A DNA stretch of 16,985 nt from an uncultured Methylotenera sp. (GCF_946479685.1 NZ_CAMLGS010000044.1:1-16985), one strand, 5' to 3'. Positions 6,473 through 13,916 are shown, numbered from the stretch's first letter. Program-made: numbers and translations. Notes: generated from the sequence alone by a model not told the origin.

Positions 6473-8638
6473 ATGCTAAAAGCCGTAGACGCTGCTAAGA
6501 ATTCAAGTACAGATGTTGAAAAAGAAATTCCGGTTCAACCTGTTTCTCTGGATATTTGGGATAAAAAATATCGTTTGAAATCTAAGCAGGGCGAAAATGT
6601 TGATGCTGACATGGATGCTTCGTATCTACGCGTAGCACGTGCTTTGGCTGATGTAGAAACGACAGATGAAAAACGTGCAGAATGGCACGAGAAATTCCTA
6701 TGGGCATTGCGCCGCGGCGCTATCCCTGCTGGCCGTATTACTTCTAACGCAGGTGCGTTAGAGCATAAACCAGCTACTTCTACCATCAACTGTACTGTTT
6801 CTGGCGTAATCTCAGACAGCATGGATGATATTTTAGGTAAAGTGCACGAAGCTGGCTTAACCCTCAAAGCCGGTTGCGGTATTGGTTACGAGTTCTCTAC
6901 CTTGCGTCCAAAAGGTGCGTTTGTAGCCGGCGCCGGTGCTTACACCAGCGGCCCATTATCTTTCATGGATATCTACGACAAGATGTGCTTCACCGTATCT
7001 TCTGCGGGTGGCCGTCGTGGTGCACAAATGGCAACCTTTGATATCTCACACCCAGATGTGACAGACTTTATCAAAGCAAAACGCGAAAATGGCCGTTTAC
7101 GCCAATTCAACCTGTCATGCTTAATCACTAAAGAGTTCATGGAAGCAGTAAAAGCGGATGCTGAGTGGAAACTGGCATTCCCAGTCACAGAAAAAGAATC
7201 CATCATTGATGGCTTGAATGTAAACGACGAAAGCCAAGTGGTATGGCGCGAGTGGCCAATTAAAGGTAAATACCTGACTAGGGCCGATGGCGTAGATGCT
7301 GGTAAAGTAGCATGCCGTGTGTACAAAACTATCAAAGCACGCCGCTTGTGGGATGTGATTATGTCCTCAACCTACGACTTTGCTGAGCCAGGCTTTATTT
7401 TGATCGACCGCGTGAACGAAATGAACAACAACTGGTTCTGCGAAAACATCCGCGCAACCAACCCATGCGGCGAGCAGCCATTGCCACCATACGGCGCATG
7501 CTTGCTAGGCTCAGTTAACCTGACCCGTTTTGTGAAAAAACCATTTACCGATGAAGCCTACTTCGACTGGAAAGAATACCGCGAAGTAGTAGCAATCTTC
7601 ACCCGTATGCTAGATAACGTGGTGGAAATCAACGGCTTGCCATTACAGCAACAGCGCGATGAAATCATGCGTAAACGCCGTCACGGTATGGGCTACCTAG
7701 GTTTAGGTTCTAGCCTCACCATGATGAAAATGAAATACGGTGAAGAAGATTCAATCAAGTTCACAGAAGAAGTAACACGCGTGATGGCTGAAGAAGGCTG
7801 GAGCGTAGGTGTGCAATTAGCCGAAGAAAAAGGCGCGGCACCGATTATGGACGAGAAGTTTGAAGTAACTGCAGACATGCTGGCAAAACGCCCAGAAATG
7901 GCGGCAGACGGCATTAAAGTAGGCCAAAAAATCGCAGGTAAAGTATTGCTAGGTAAATACAGCCGCTATATGCAGCAGTTCCCAGAAGGCTTGCGTAACC
8001 AAATCGCAACTAAAGGCGCACGTTTCACGCACCATAGCTCTATCGCGCCTACCGGTACTATTTCACTGTCATTGGCTAACAATGCAAGTAACGGTATCGA
8101 GCCATCATTCGCGCACCACTACGCACGTAACGTGATTCGTGAAGGTAAAAAATCAAAAGAGAAAGTAGACGTGTTCTCTTATGAGTTGCTAGCTTACCGT
8201 GAGTTGATCAACCCAAATGCAATGCCATTTAGCGACAAGCCAGAAGAACAATTGCCAGATTACTTCCTGGATTCTTCAACCATCATGGCAAAAGCGCATG
8301 TGGATATTCAAGCGGCATCACAAAAATGGATTGATAGCTCAATTTCAAAAACCATTAACGTGCCTACCGATTATGATTTTGAAGACTTCAAGAGCATCTA
8401 TCTATATGCATACGATAAAGGCCTAAAAGGTTGCACCACTTTCAGATTCAATCCTGAAGCGTTCCAAGGCGTGTTGGTAACAGAAAAAGACTTAGAAAAC
8501 ACCACCTACAAATTTACCTTAGAAGACGGCACCGAGATTGAAGCCAAAGGTAATGATGAGATTGAGTATGATGGTGAGATTCATAGTGCAGCGAACTTGT
8601 ACGATGCATTAAAAGAAGGCTACTACGGTAAATTCTAG
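6473..8638 (+). CDS. nrdJa: Adenosylcobalamin-dependent (class II) ribonucleotide reductase, large part
   Basis: A 721-residue class II ribonucleotide reductase, which converts ribonucleotides to 2'-deoxyribonucleotides using a thiyl radical generated from adenosylcobalamin, so it works with or without oxygen. The active-site motif NPCGEQ gives N330, C332 (thiyl radical) and E334. C343, eleven residues on, and C107 (INCTVSG) match the redox pair. Other landmarks are GCGIGYEFSTLRP (134-146), GGRRGAQMATFDISHPD, FNLSC (C216) and the phosphate-binding PTGTISLSLANNASNG near 526. I see no N-terminal ATP cone, so overall-activity control by dATP at the protein level is not evident. It ends without the Cys-rich tail of one-piece enzymes. 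That part is encoded separately at 8863-9561, the NrdJa/NrdJb split known from Pseudomonas. Start supported by AAGAGGG at 6459-6465. Confidence 0.95.
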   Translation: MLKAVDAAKNSSTDVEKEIPVQPVSLDIWDKKYRLKSKQGENVDADMDASYLRVARALADVETTDEKRAEWHEKFLWALRRGAIPAGRITSNAGALEHKPATSTINCTVSGVISDSMDDILGKVHEAGLTLKAGCGIGYEFSTLRPKGAFVAGAGAYTSGPLSFMDIYDKMCFTVSSAGGRRGAQMATFDISHPDVTDFIKAKRENGRLRQFNLSCLITKEFMEAVKADAEWKLAFPVTEKESIIDGLNVNDESQVVWREWPIKGKYLTRADGVDAGKVACRVYKTIKARRLWDVIMSSTYDFAEPGFILIDRVNEMNNNWFCENIRATNPCGEQPLPPYGACLLGSVNLTRFVKKPFTDEAYFDWKEYREVVAIFTRMLDNVVEINGLPLQQQRDEIMRKRRHGMGYLGLGSSLTMMKMKYGEEDSIKFTEEVTRVMAEEGWSVGVQLAEEKGAAPIMDEKFEVTADMLAKRPEMAADGIKVGQKIAGKVLLGKYSRYMQQFPEGLRNQIATKGARFTHHSSIAPTGTISLSLANNASNGIEPSFAHHYARNVIREGKKSKEKVDVFSYELLAYRELINPNAMPFSDKPEEQLPDYFLDSSTIMAKAHVDIQAASQKWIDSSISKTINVPTDYDFEDFKSIYLYAYDKGLKGCTTFRFNPEAFQGVLVTEKDLENTTYKFTLEDGTEIEAKGNDEIEYDGEIHSAANLYDALKEGYYGKF

Positions 8639-8641
8639 TGT

Positions 8642-8765
8642 TTGCCTACTGCGCTCACCATTGCGGTGTTGAAAAGCAGTTTTAAATCCTCATGTACTAT
8701 TTGTACACTCCGGTTTAAAACCGCTTTTCGCCTAGCACTGGCATCGCTCGTAACGGCAACCATCT
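8642..8765. repeat. Large dyad/stem-loop element between nrdJa and nrdJb
   Basis: A 16-bp arm at 8671-8686 (GAAAAGCAGTTTTAAA) is complementary to 8714-8729 at 15 of 16 positions. Nested in the loop is a second stem, TGTAC (8693-8697) with GTACA (8703-8707). Weaker symmetry continues outward on both sides to roughly 8645 and 8765. The core lies 33 bases after the nrdJa stop and ends 133 bases before the nrdJb start. No T-run follows it, so it is not a normal terminator. Its composite design resembles dispersed intergenic repeats of proteobacteria, but copy number cannot be judged from one window. Confidence 0.7.
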
Positions 8766-8862
8766 AGCATTTAAAAATAGCAATAAGCCGTCATTGACTT
8801 AAAGCTAGACAACAAGCAATTAAGGAACGGGAAAGCCAAAAAGACCCCACAGGAGACCAAAC

Positions 8863-9561
8863 ATGGCGATTAAAATTGAAAAGAAGATTGTTAGCTACAA
8901 CCTAGTGTCAGAAGAAGACAAAGCAAAAGCTGCCGAAGCCAAAGTAGCAGAAGCTGCAACTAACGTTGTGCAACTAGGCGAGCCACTAGGCCGCCCAGAG
9001 AAGTTAGTAGGCAACACCTACAAAATCAAAACACCGGTTACCGAGCACGCGCTTTACATCACCATTAACGATATCGTGATGAACGAAGGCACGCCACAAG
9101 AGCACCGCCGCCCGTTTGAAGTGTTTATCAACTCCAAAAACATGGAGCACTTTCAATGGATTGTGGCGCTAACACGCGTGATGTCAGCTGTGTTCCGTAA
9201 AGGCGGTGATGTGACTTTCTTGGTAGAAGAGCTTAAAAGCGTATTTGAACCAAGCGGCGGCTACTTCAAAAAAGGCGGCAAGTTTGTACCTAGCCTAGTG
9301 GCTGAAATCGGTGAAGTGGTAGAACAACACCTGCAAGAAATCGGCATGCTTAAAAAGCCAGGCCTAGACGAACACCAACAAAAATTGGTAGAAGAGAAAA
9401 AAGCGGAATACCTTGAAAAACACGCTAAATCAGGCGAAGAAGTAAACGAAGAAGGCTTCCCAAAAGGTGCGCAGCTTTGTAAGAAATGTAATACCAAAGC
9501 TAGCATTATTATGGATGGTTGTTTGACTTGCTTGAATTGTGGTGAAAGTAAGTGCGGTTAA
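8863..9561 (+). CDS. nrdJb: Class II ribonucleotide reductase partner protein with TSCPD-type domain and Cys-rich tail
   Basis: A 232-residue partner of the preceding reductase. The middle part (about 60-160, with ITINDI, PFEVFINSKN, LTRVMSAVFRKGGD and a helical GEVVEQHLQEIG) matches the TSCPD-type domain found at the C-terminus of long class II enzymes. The tail has six cysteines, C206, C209, C220, C223, C226 and C231, in the pattern CKKC-x10-CLTCLNCGESKC. It is typical of the zinc-ribbon/redox tail that re-reduces the active-site disulfide of NrdJ. The size matches Pseudomonas NrdJb. A good Shine-Dalgarno AGGAG (8851-8855) sits 7 bases before the ATG. It lies 224 bases after nrdJa on the same strand and is probably co-transcribed. 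Its last 37 bases recur in degenerate form at 10554-10590. Confidence 0.9.
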   Translation: MAIKIEKKIVSYNLVSEEDKAKAAEAKVAEAATNVVQLGEPLGRPEKLVGNTYKIKTPVTEHALYITINDIVMNEGTPQEHRRPFEVFINSKNMEHFQWIVALTRVMSAVFRKGGDVTFLVEELKSVFEPSGGYFKKGGKFVPSLVAEIGEVVEQHLQEIGMLKKPGLDEHQQKLVEEKKAEYLEKHAKSGEEVNEEGFPKGAQLCKKCNTKASIIMDGCLTCLNCGESKCG

Positions 9562-9564
9562 ATT
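9528..9564 (+). repeat. Direct repeat, copy 1 (3' end of nrdJb including stop codon)
   Basis: The last codons of nrdJb and the first bases after its stop recur 1026 bases downstream at 10554-10590. By my alignment 33 of 37 positions are identical, without gaps. Copy 1 is the functional gene end. Confidence 0.85.
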
Positions 9565-9575
9565 AAATGATAAAT

Positions 9576-9607
9576 ATAAGGCCAGCTTAGCTGGCCTTAT
9601 TGTTTTT
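9576..9607 (+). terminator. Rho-independent terminator after nrdJb
   Basis: A perfect 11-bp stem (9576-9586 with 9590-9600, containing AAGGCCAGC / GCTGGCCTT) has a TTA loop and is followed by TGTTTTT. It begins 14 bases after the nrdJb stop. The next gene starts only 12 bases after the T-tract, so its transcript must either read through this hairpin or begin within it. Confidence 0.9.
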
Positions 9608-9618
9608 AGAGGGCATAT

Positions 9619-10548
9619 ATGACTGAATCAGAAATATATATAAATTTATTTTCAGACCTAAACACAGAAAATGATTATCCAAATGTTAAACCATATCTTG
9701 CTCACTACACGACACTAGCTAATTTAGAGAAAATCTTAGCAAACAATGAGGTTTGGTTTTCCAACCCTCTATTTATGAATGATAAAGAAGAGCTTAGGTT
9801 TGGCTTAAATGAGAGTTTATGGGCACTTCGTGATAGTGAAGACATCAGAGTCCTAAAACAGAGCGATAAGTTGCTTTATTACTTTGAGCATTTATATAAA
9901 GAGTTTGATGAGAATGATGTGCTAGATACATACGTTTTTTGCCTTTCACACCACGAAAAAATTGAGGATAACGATGGGTTACTATCAATGTGGCGAGGTT
10001 ATGGGGAAAATGGTGGAGGCGCGGCGCTTGTATTAAATACTTCAAAATTTGAAGCCATCAATGACAATGGCTTGATTATTGCTAAAGTTTTCTATGCCAC
10101 AGCAGAAGAGCGTATTAAATGGATTAAAAATAAGCTGATTGAATTCGTAAAATTAATCAATCAAAATAACTTTGATGATAAGGGCTTATGGTGTGCAGTT
10201 TATTATCTATTTGAGCGTTTTAAGTTGTTCGCATTATTTACCAAACATAAAGGTTTTATAGAGGAAAAAGAATGGCGAGTTGTTTACGAAAAGAAAAGGG
10301 ATGCACAAAAGAAATTTGAGGCTATGTTTAGTTATGCAATGACGAAAAACGGTATAGAGCCTAAATTTAAATTTAATGTAAATTACAATAATAATTTGGC
10401 CCTAGAGAGTTATATAGAGAAAATTATTTTAGGGCCCTCATATGCAAATAACCTATCTGTAGCATCAGTAAAGCGTATGTTAAGAAGTTTAAATAAGCCA
10501 GACTTAGTAGAAAAGGTCTTTGCATCTACAATTCCTTTTCGCTCTTAG
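9619..10548 (+). CDS. DUF2971-family protein of unknown function
   Basis: A 309-residue soluble protein with no signal peptide or membrane segment. It fits the DUF2971 family: LAHYTTLANLEKIL (27-40), the VWFSNPLFMNDKEEL block (45-59), FCLSHHEKIEDNDGLLSMWRGYG (107-129) and EEKEWRVVY (215-223). No biochemical function is established to my knowledge. The HYT...NL..IL start and the late E-x-E-W-R resemble the H and E positions of ADP-ribosyltransferase-like folds; this is only a guess. Base and codon use differ from the neighbours: the gene is visibly AT-rich, with many AAA, ATT, AAT and TTA codons. Shine-Dalgarno AGAGGG (9608-9613) lies 5 bases before the ATG. The gene is flanked by duplicated nrdJb 3' ends and two terminators, which suggests horizontal acquisition. 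Confidence 0.85.
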   Translation: MTESEIYINLFSDLNTENDYPNVKPYLAHYTTLANLEKILANNEVWFSNPLFMNDKEELRFGLNESLWALRDSEDIRVLKQSDKLLYYFEHLYKEFDENDVLDTYVFCLSHHEKIEDNDGLLSMWRGYGENGGGAALVLNTSKFEAINDNGLIIAKVFYATAEERIKWIKNKLIEFVKLINQNNFDDKGLWCAVYYLFERFKLFALFTKHKGFIEEKEWRVVYEKKRDAQKKFEAMFSYAMTKNGIEPKFKFNVNYNNNLALESYIEKIILGPSYANNLSVASVKRMLRSLNKPDLVEKVFASTIPFRS

Positions 10549-10553
10549 GCAGG

Positions 10554-10590
10554 TTACTTGAATTGTGGTTAAAGTCAGTACGGTTAAATT
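10554..10590 (+). pseudogene. Degenerate second copy of the nrdJb 3' end (direct repeat, copy 2)
   Basis: This segment starts 5 bases after the DUF2971 stop and matches 9528-9564 at 33 of 37 positions. In the nrdJb frame it would read Y-L-N-C-G-stop-S-Q-Y-G-stop: two cysteine codons have become TAC and a glutamate codon has become TAA, so it is not translated as an nrdJb end. It is followed, like copy 1, by a hairpin terminator. It is best explained as a leftover gene end from an insertion or duplication. Confidence 0.8.
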
Positions 10591-10591
10591 T

Positions 10592-10617
10592 AAAAAGGAG
10601 CTTAGGCTCCTTTTTTT
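10592..10617. terminator. Bidirectional rho-independent terminator between DUF2971 gene and SDR gene
   Basis: A perfect 10-bp stem AAAAAGGAGC (10592-10601) / GCTCCTTTTT (10606-10615) with a TTAG loop is followed by Ts to 10617. On the minus strand it is also followed by a T-rich stretch. It can therefore end transcripts of both converging genes. The AGCTTAG core recalls the terminator at 9576-9607. Confidence 0.88.
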
Positions 10618-10634
10618 GCGGGATTGTAGCTTTT

Positions 10635-11435
10635 CTAAGTTCTATTAATAGACAAACCACCATCTACTAAAGAGGCTGTTCCGCTGACAAATGATGAGTC
10701 GTCAGATGCGAGGTATAGCACAGAGTTTGCAATCTCCTCAGGCTTCCCTACACGTTTTAGGGCATGCATGCCGGTTAAAAATGCTTGTGATTCAGCTGTG
10801 TTATTTTTCTCGCGATACATATCAGTATCTACAGCCCCTGGTAACACAGCATTGACTCGCACACCCTTAGCGCCATACTCAACAGCCAATGCTTGTGTAA
10901 GCCCAATCAAGCCAGATTTACTTGCAGCATAAGCTGCAAACTCAGGAAATGCAGCGCTATATCCCACAAAAGTTGATGTGAAGATAATTGAACCGCCGCC
11001 TTGCTTCACCATTTCTGGGATTTGATATTTTGCACCTAAGAATGCACTAGTTAAATTAATGGCCAATGTGTCATTCCAGCCCTTTTCAGATACGTCAGTT
11101 GTTGGGCCAATCTCTCCCAAGGTACCTGCATTATTAAAAGCGATATCTAAACGACCAAAACTTTTAACGGTAAGTGCTACTAATGACTTTGCAAACTCCT
11201 CTGACTGCACATCACCGGCAAAAGCAATCGCTTCACCTCCATCAGCCACAATTTCAGCAACCAGTGTCGCTAGCTCAGCTTCACGGCGAGCTGCAACCAC
11301 TACCTTAGCGCCATGTTGTGCAAATAGTTTTGCAGTGGTACGGCCGATGCCTGAACTAGCACCAGTCACGATGGCGACTTTTCCAGCTAGACGTTGATAA
11401 GATTTATTTGTTAATTTTGTATTTAAGTTACTCAT
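10635..11435 (-). CDS. Short-chain dehydrogenase/reductase (SDR family)
   Basis: A 266-residue classical SDR oxidoreductase using NAD(P)H. The cofactor motif is TGASSGIG (24-31), followed by NNAG (101-104), the catalytic S154 (IFTS), Y169 and K173 (YAASK), and the PG motif VLPGAVDTDM. The Arg-rich end of the second strand (VVVAARRE) suggests a preference for NADP(H). The substrate cannot be inferred; it resembles many SDRs annotated loosely as glucose dehydrogenase-like. The Shine-Dalgarno AAGGAG (minus strand, 11445-11450) is strong. The gene is divergent from a LysR-type regulator, a standard regulator/target arrangement. Confidence 0.93.
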   Translation of the reverse strand: MSNLNTKLTNKSYQRLAGKVAIVTGASSGIGRTTAKLFAQHGAKVVVAARREAELATLVAEIVADGGEAIAFAGDVQSEEFAKSLVALTVKSFGRLDIAFNNAGTLGEIGPTTDVSEKGWNDTLAINLTSAFLGAKYQIPEMVKQGGGSIIFTSTFVGYSAAFPEFAAYAASKSGLIGLTQALAVEYGAKGVRVNAVLPGAVDTDMYREKNNTAESQAFLTGMHALKRVGKPEEIANSVLYLASDDSSFVSGTASLVDGGLSINRT

Positions 11436-11510
11436 GATAAAACTCCTTATTGAATGATTAATTTGTTTTAGCCCTAAAGCATGAATGCAGTATGAGCCTT
11501 TAATTACTCA

Positions 11511-11529
11511 ATAATAAGTCGTGTATTAT
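11511..11529. promoter_or_regulatory. Candidate operator (dyad) between SDR and lysR-type genes
   Basis: ATAATA (11511-11516) and TATTAT (11524-11529) form a perfect dyad with a 7-base spacer in the 129-base divergent intergenic region. The right arm could also serve as a -10 element for the regulator gene. LysR-type regulators usually bind such dyads between divergent genes, but the canonical T-N11-A spacing is not exact here. Confidence 0.35.
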
Positions 11530-11564
11530 GATAATTACTTTATACCAATGGTAGAAGATAGCTT

Positions 11565-12503
11565 ATGGAAACCTTGAGCAGTATCGAGTCATTTGTGCGT
11601 AGCGCCGAGCTTGGCAGCTTCTCAGCCGCAGCCAGAAGATTAAGCCTGACCCCAGGTGGCGTAAGTAAAAACGTTGCTAAGTTGGAGGCAGATTTAAATG
11701 TGCGCTTATTCCATCGCAGTACGCGCAGCCTCACGCTAACAGAAGCCGGTGAACAATTTTTAGCACAAGTGAGTGGTGGTTTAGATTCTATTCAATCGGC
11801 CATTGCCAATACAAGCAATGCTGGAGGCCAACCTGCCGGCACACTAAAAGTAGGCATGGCAATGGCTTTTGGTCGTGACCATATTCTGCCTTTACTCGGC
11901 GAATTTTTAAGTTTGTACCCAGCAATCAAACCCGACTGGCGCTTTGATAATCGCCAAGTAGATTTAATTGGTGAAGGTTTTGATGTGGCCATTGGCGGCG
12001 GTATAGAGTTAGCACCAGGTGTGGTTGTACGTGAGTTAGCAAAAGTACATTTAGTCTTGGTGGCTTCTCCGGCTTATTTAGATAATAAATTCATTCCGAG
12101 AACACCTGCCGAGTTAGATAAATTTGATGCTCTTATTCGATATTCACAAACCACTAATCGCACCACACCTTGGCATCTCAAAAGTTTAGCGGGAGAACAG
12201 GTGACTATTGAACTGCCTCCGCGAGCAACTCTCAATGACCCGGAGGCTTTGTGCAACGCTGCAATTGCAGGCTTGGGCATTGCACACGTGCCTATGCCGC
12301 ATGTGTTGAAACACTTAGAAAGCGGTGCATTAGTAAGAGTGCTCCCAGATTGGTACACGGAGATTGGCGTAATTTCACTTTATTTTGCTGCAAAAAAACT
12401 TATGCCAGCAAAAACAAGAGTCTTCGTAGACTTCATTGTTGATAAGTTTCGTAGCCAACAACTTTCAGAGAAATGGTCTGCAATAACGAAAACAGGATTA
12501 TGA
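11565..12503 (+). CDS. LysR-family transcriptional regulator
   Basis: A 312-residue regulator. The N-terminal winged helix-turn-helix (about 5-64) contains SFSAAARRLSLTPGGVSKNV and LEADLNVRLFHRSTRSLTLTEAG, both hallmark LysR segments. The substrate-binding domain (about 92-300) begins GTLKVGMAMAFGRDHILPLL, as in the AaeR/DmlR-like subgroup. It most likely regulates the divergent SDR gene and itself. The effector is unknown. The start is supported by conserved N-terminal spacing, although the Shine-Dalgarno (AGAAGATAG) is weak. No clear terminator follows. Confidence 0.93.
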   Translation: METLSSIESFVRSAELGSFSAAARRLSLTPGGVSKNVAKLEADLNVRLFHRSTRSLTLTEAGEQFLAQVSGGLDSIQSAIANTSNAGGQPAGTLKVGMAMAFGRDHILPLLGEFLSLYPAIKPDWRFDNRQVDLIGEGFDVAIGGGIELAPGVVVRELAKVHLVLVASPAYLDNKFIPRTPAELDKFDALIRYSQTTNRTTPWHLKSLAGEQVTIELPPRATLNDPEALCNAAIAGLGIAHVPMPHVLKHLESGALVRVLPDWYTEIGVISLYFAAKKLMPAKTRVFVDFIVDKFRSQQLSEKWSAITKTGL

Positions 12504-12892
12504 TTTGAAAGACTAGTCTATATTTCAAGCTCCCAGCTTGCTCGTTCAGTACCTTTGTTAGTTAGTGTTGATGAGTCATAATTGTGGCCAACTTAAAAAA
12601 TGGCATTCTTGAAATTCACTGCCAAAATCAGCAGCATCTAAAGTCGCGAAAAGTTGAATGATTAAGTTTTCCGTTCAATTACTGGCCTGTTTTATTCGGC
12701 TTATCGAACATCCCCATCTACACCTCATTCATTGTAGTGAGAAACTATCTCTCGTTTGTGCATTCAAATAGATTATTAAGTAAAGCATCTAAAGGCTGCT
12801 TAAAAGTGTTTTGAGCACTTTAGTTTCGCTGGCTTAGTAGGGCGCGGATAGTTTGATGGAGTTTTTAAGCTTCGCCCTAAAGGAGAAGTCAA
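12504..12892. other. Gene-free stretch after the lysR-type gene
   Basis: About 390 bases without a credible coding region. Visible structures: a 10-bp palindrome AGACTAGTCT (12510-12519); a hairpin CAAGCT-CCC-AGCTTG (12526-12540) without a T-run, possibly the end of the lysR transcript; a stem AAAGTG / CACTTT (12803-12808 and 12816-12821); and TAGGGCG (12838-12844) pairing with CGCCCTA (12873-12879) just before the Shine-Dalgarno of the next gene. That last stem could hold the ribosome-binding site near a structure. Confidence 0.6.
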
Positions 12893-13252
12893 ATGTCTAA
12901 AATGCGTATTGTTTTACCACTTGCGATTTTACTATTGGGTGGTTGCGTGGTTACCCCCGCAGATAGGGTGGTAGTAGCCCCGGCTTTGCCAGTGGTAGTC
13001 GAGTTTGGTGCTGAGCCTTATTATTATCAACAAGGGTATTACTACTATTACGATAATAACTACTGGCGTTATTCACATTCACGCTCAGGCCCTTGGTTAG
13101 ACTTGCCTCGTAGCCATTATCCTAAAGAAATAAGATATAGAGGTCGCGGTGGTGATGGCAGAGACCGAGATGGCGACAGGGATAGATATAGGGACCGAGA
13201 CAGGGACCATGACCATGATGGCGGCTACCACGACCGACGAGGAGGGTATTAA
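12893..13252 (+). CDS. Small Tyr-rich lipoprotein of unknown function
   Basis: A 119-residue lipoprotein. The N-terminus has a positive start, a hydrophobic core and the lipobox LGGC with C18, so it is exported and lipid-anchored. The mature part has a tyrosine-rich block (YYYQQGYYYYYDNNYWRYS, about 44-62), then SGPWLDLPRSHYPKEIRYRGR. Small exported proteins with YYY...W...SGPW...LP segments occur widely in proteobacteria without known function. The last 35 residues are low-complexity Gly/Arg/Asp/His (GRDRDGDRDRYRDRDRDHDHD), probably disordered. Shine-Dalgarno AAGGAG (12880-12885) lies 7 bases before the ATG. The gene stands alone and has its own terminator. Confidence 0.85.
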   Translation: MSKMRIVLPLAILLLGGCVVTPADRVVVAPALPVVVEFGAEPYYYQQGYYYYYDNNYWRYSHSRSGPWLDLPRSHYPKEIRYRGRGGDGRDRDGDRDRYRDRDRDHDHDGGYHDRRGGY

Positions 13253-13299
13253 TACGGTCGCTTTTTCTCAACGGTATTTTGCCTAAAACAACCTATGTT

Positions 13300-13322
13300 A
13301 AGCCGCTAAGTTAGCGGCTTTT
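13300..13322 (+). terminator. Terminator after the lipoprotein gene
   Basis: A perfect inverted repeat AAGCCGCTAA (13300-13309) / TTAGCGGCTT (13311-13320) is followed by TTCTCG. The real loop will be larger than the single central base. The T-tract is short but the GC-rich stem is strong, and it lies 47 bases after the stop. Confidence 0.8.
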
Positions 13323-13385
13323 CTCGTTTCTTACGCGCTAATGTTTTCAGTATTGGTGCTAGCATAGCCTTGTTTTATTTAACGG

Positions 13386-13916
13386 ATGAGTACCATGAGC
13401 GCGCGTATTGTCAGTTTTGAGCCGATAGCAATTAGTTCTGCCCGCATACTGATACTTGGCAGCATGCCTGGTGAGGCATCTCTTAAGGCTGGGCAATATT
13501 ATGCGCATACGCGCAATACGTTTTGGAAGATTATGGGCGAACTGATAGGGTTTGATCCGCAGGCGCCCTATGCGCAACGTGTTGCAGCACTAAAGCTTGC
13601 TGGTATCGCATTGTGGGATGTTTTGCATTCATGTTACCGTGAAGGTAGTCTGGATTCTGCGATTAAAAACGATTCTATCGTGGTGAATGATTTTAATGCG
13701 TTTTTAGCGCAGCACCCGCATATTACAAGCGTGTGTTTCAATGGCGCTGCGGCCGCACAGTGTTATCAAAAGCACGTATTACCCACATGCAAGCATACTG
13801 CTATTCACTATACGCGCTTGCCATCAACCAGTCCGGCACATGCAGCATTATCATTTGAGCAAAAAGTGATAGCCTGGCGTGCAGCCATCGATACTGCGCA
13901 TGCCGTGCATGATTGA
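13386..13916 (+). CDS. DNA-deoxyinosine/uracil glycosylase (UDG superfamily, family 6 type)
   Basis: A 176-residue monofunctional DNA glycosylase that removes hypoxanthine (deaminated adenine), and possibly uracil, as the first step of base excision repair. Motif 1 is GSMPGEASLKAGQYYAHTRN followed by TFW (25-47), whose conserved Asn in RNxFW (N44) marks the hypoxanthine-DNA glycosylase group. The C-terminal DNA-intercalating/recognition motif is LPSTSPAHA (145-153). Length and fold order fit the family. Two in-frame ATGs exist, 13386 and 13395, and neither has a convincing Shine-Dalgarno, so the start may be three codons later. It stands alone, convergent with the bestrophin gene. Confidence 0.88.
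   Translation: MSTMSARIVSFEPIAISSARILILGSMPGEASLKAGQYYAHTRNTFWKIMGELIGFDPQAPYAQRVAALKLAGIALWDVLHSCYREGSLDSAIKNDSIVVNDFNAFLAQHPHITSVCFNGAAAAQCYQKHVLPTCKHTAIHYTRLPSTSPAHAALSFEQKVIAWRAAIDTAHAVHD

Noticed and set aside
12526..12540. Terminator for the lysR-type gene at CAAGCT-CCC-AGCTTG
   Set aside because: The stem is only 6 bp and no T-run follows, so it is described as a hairpin and not called a terminator.
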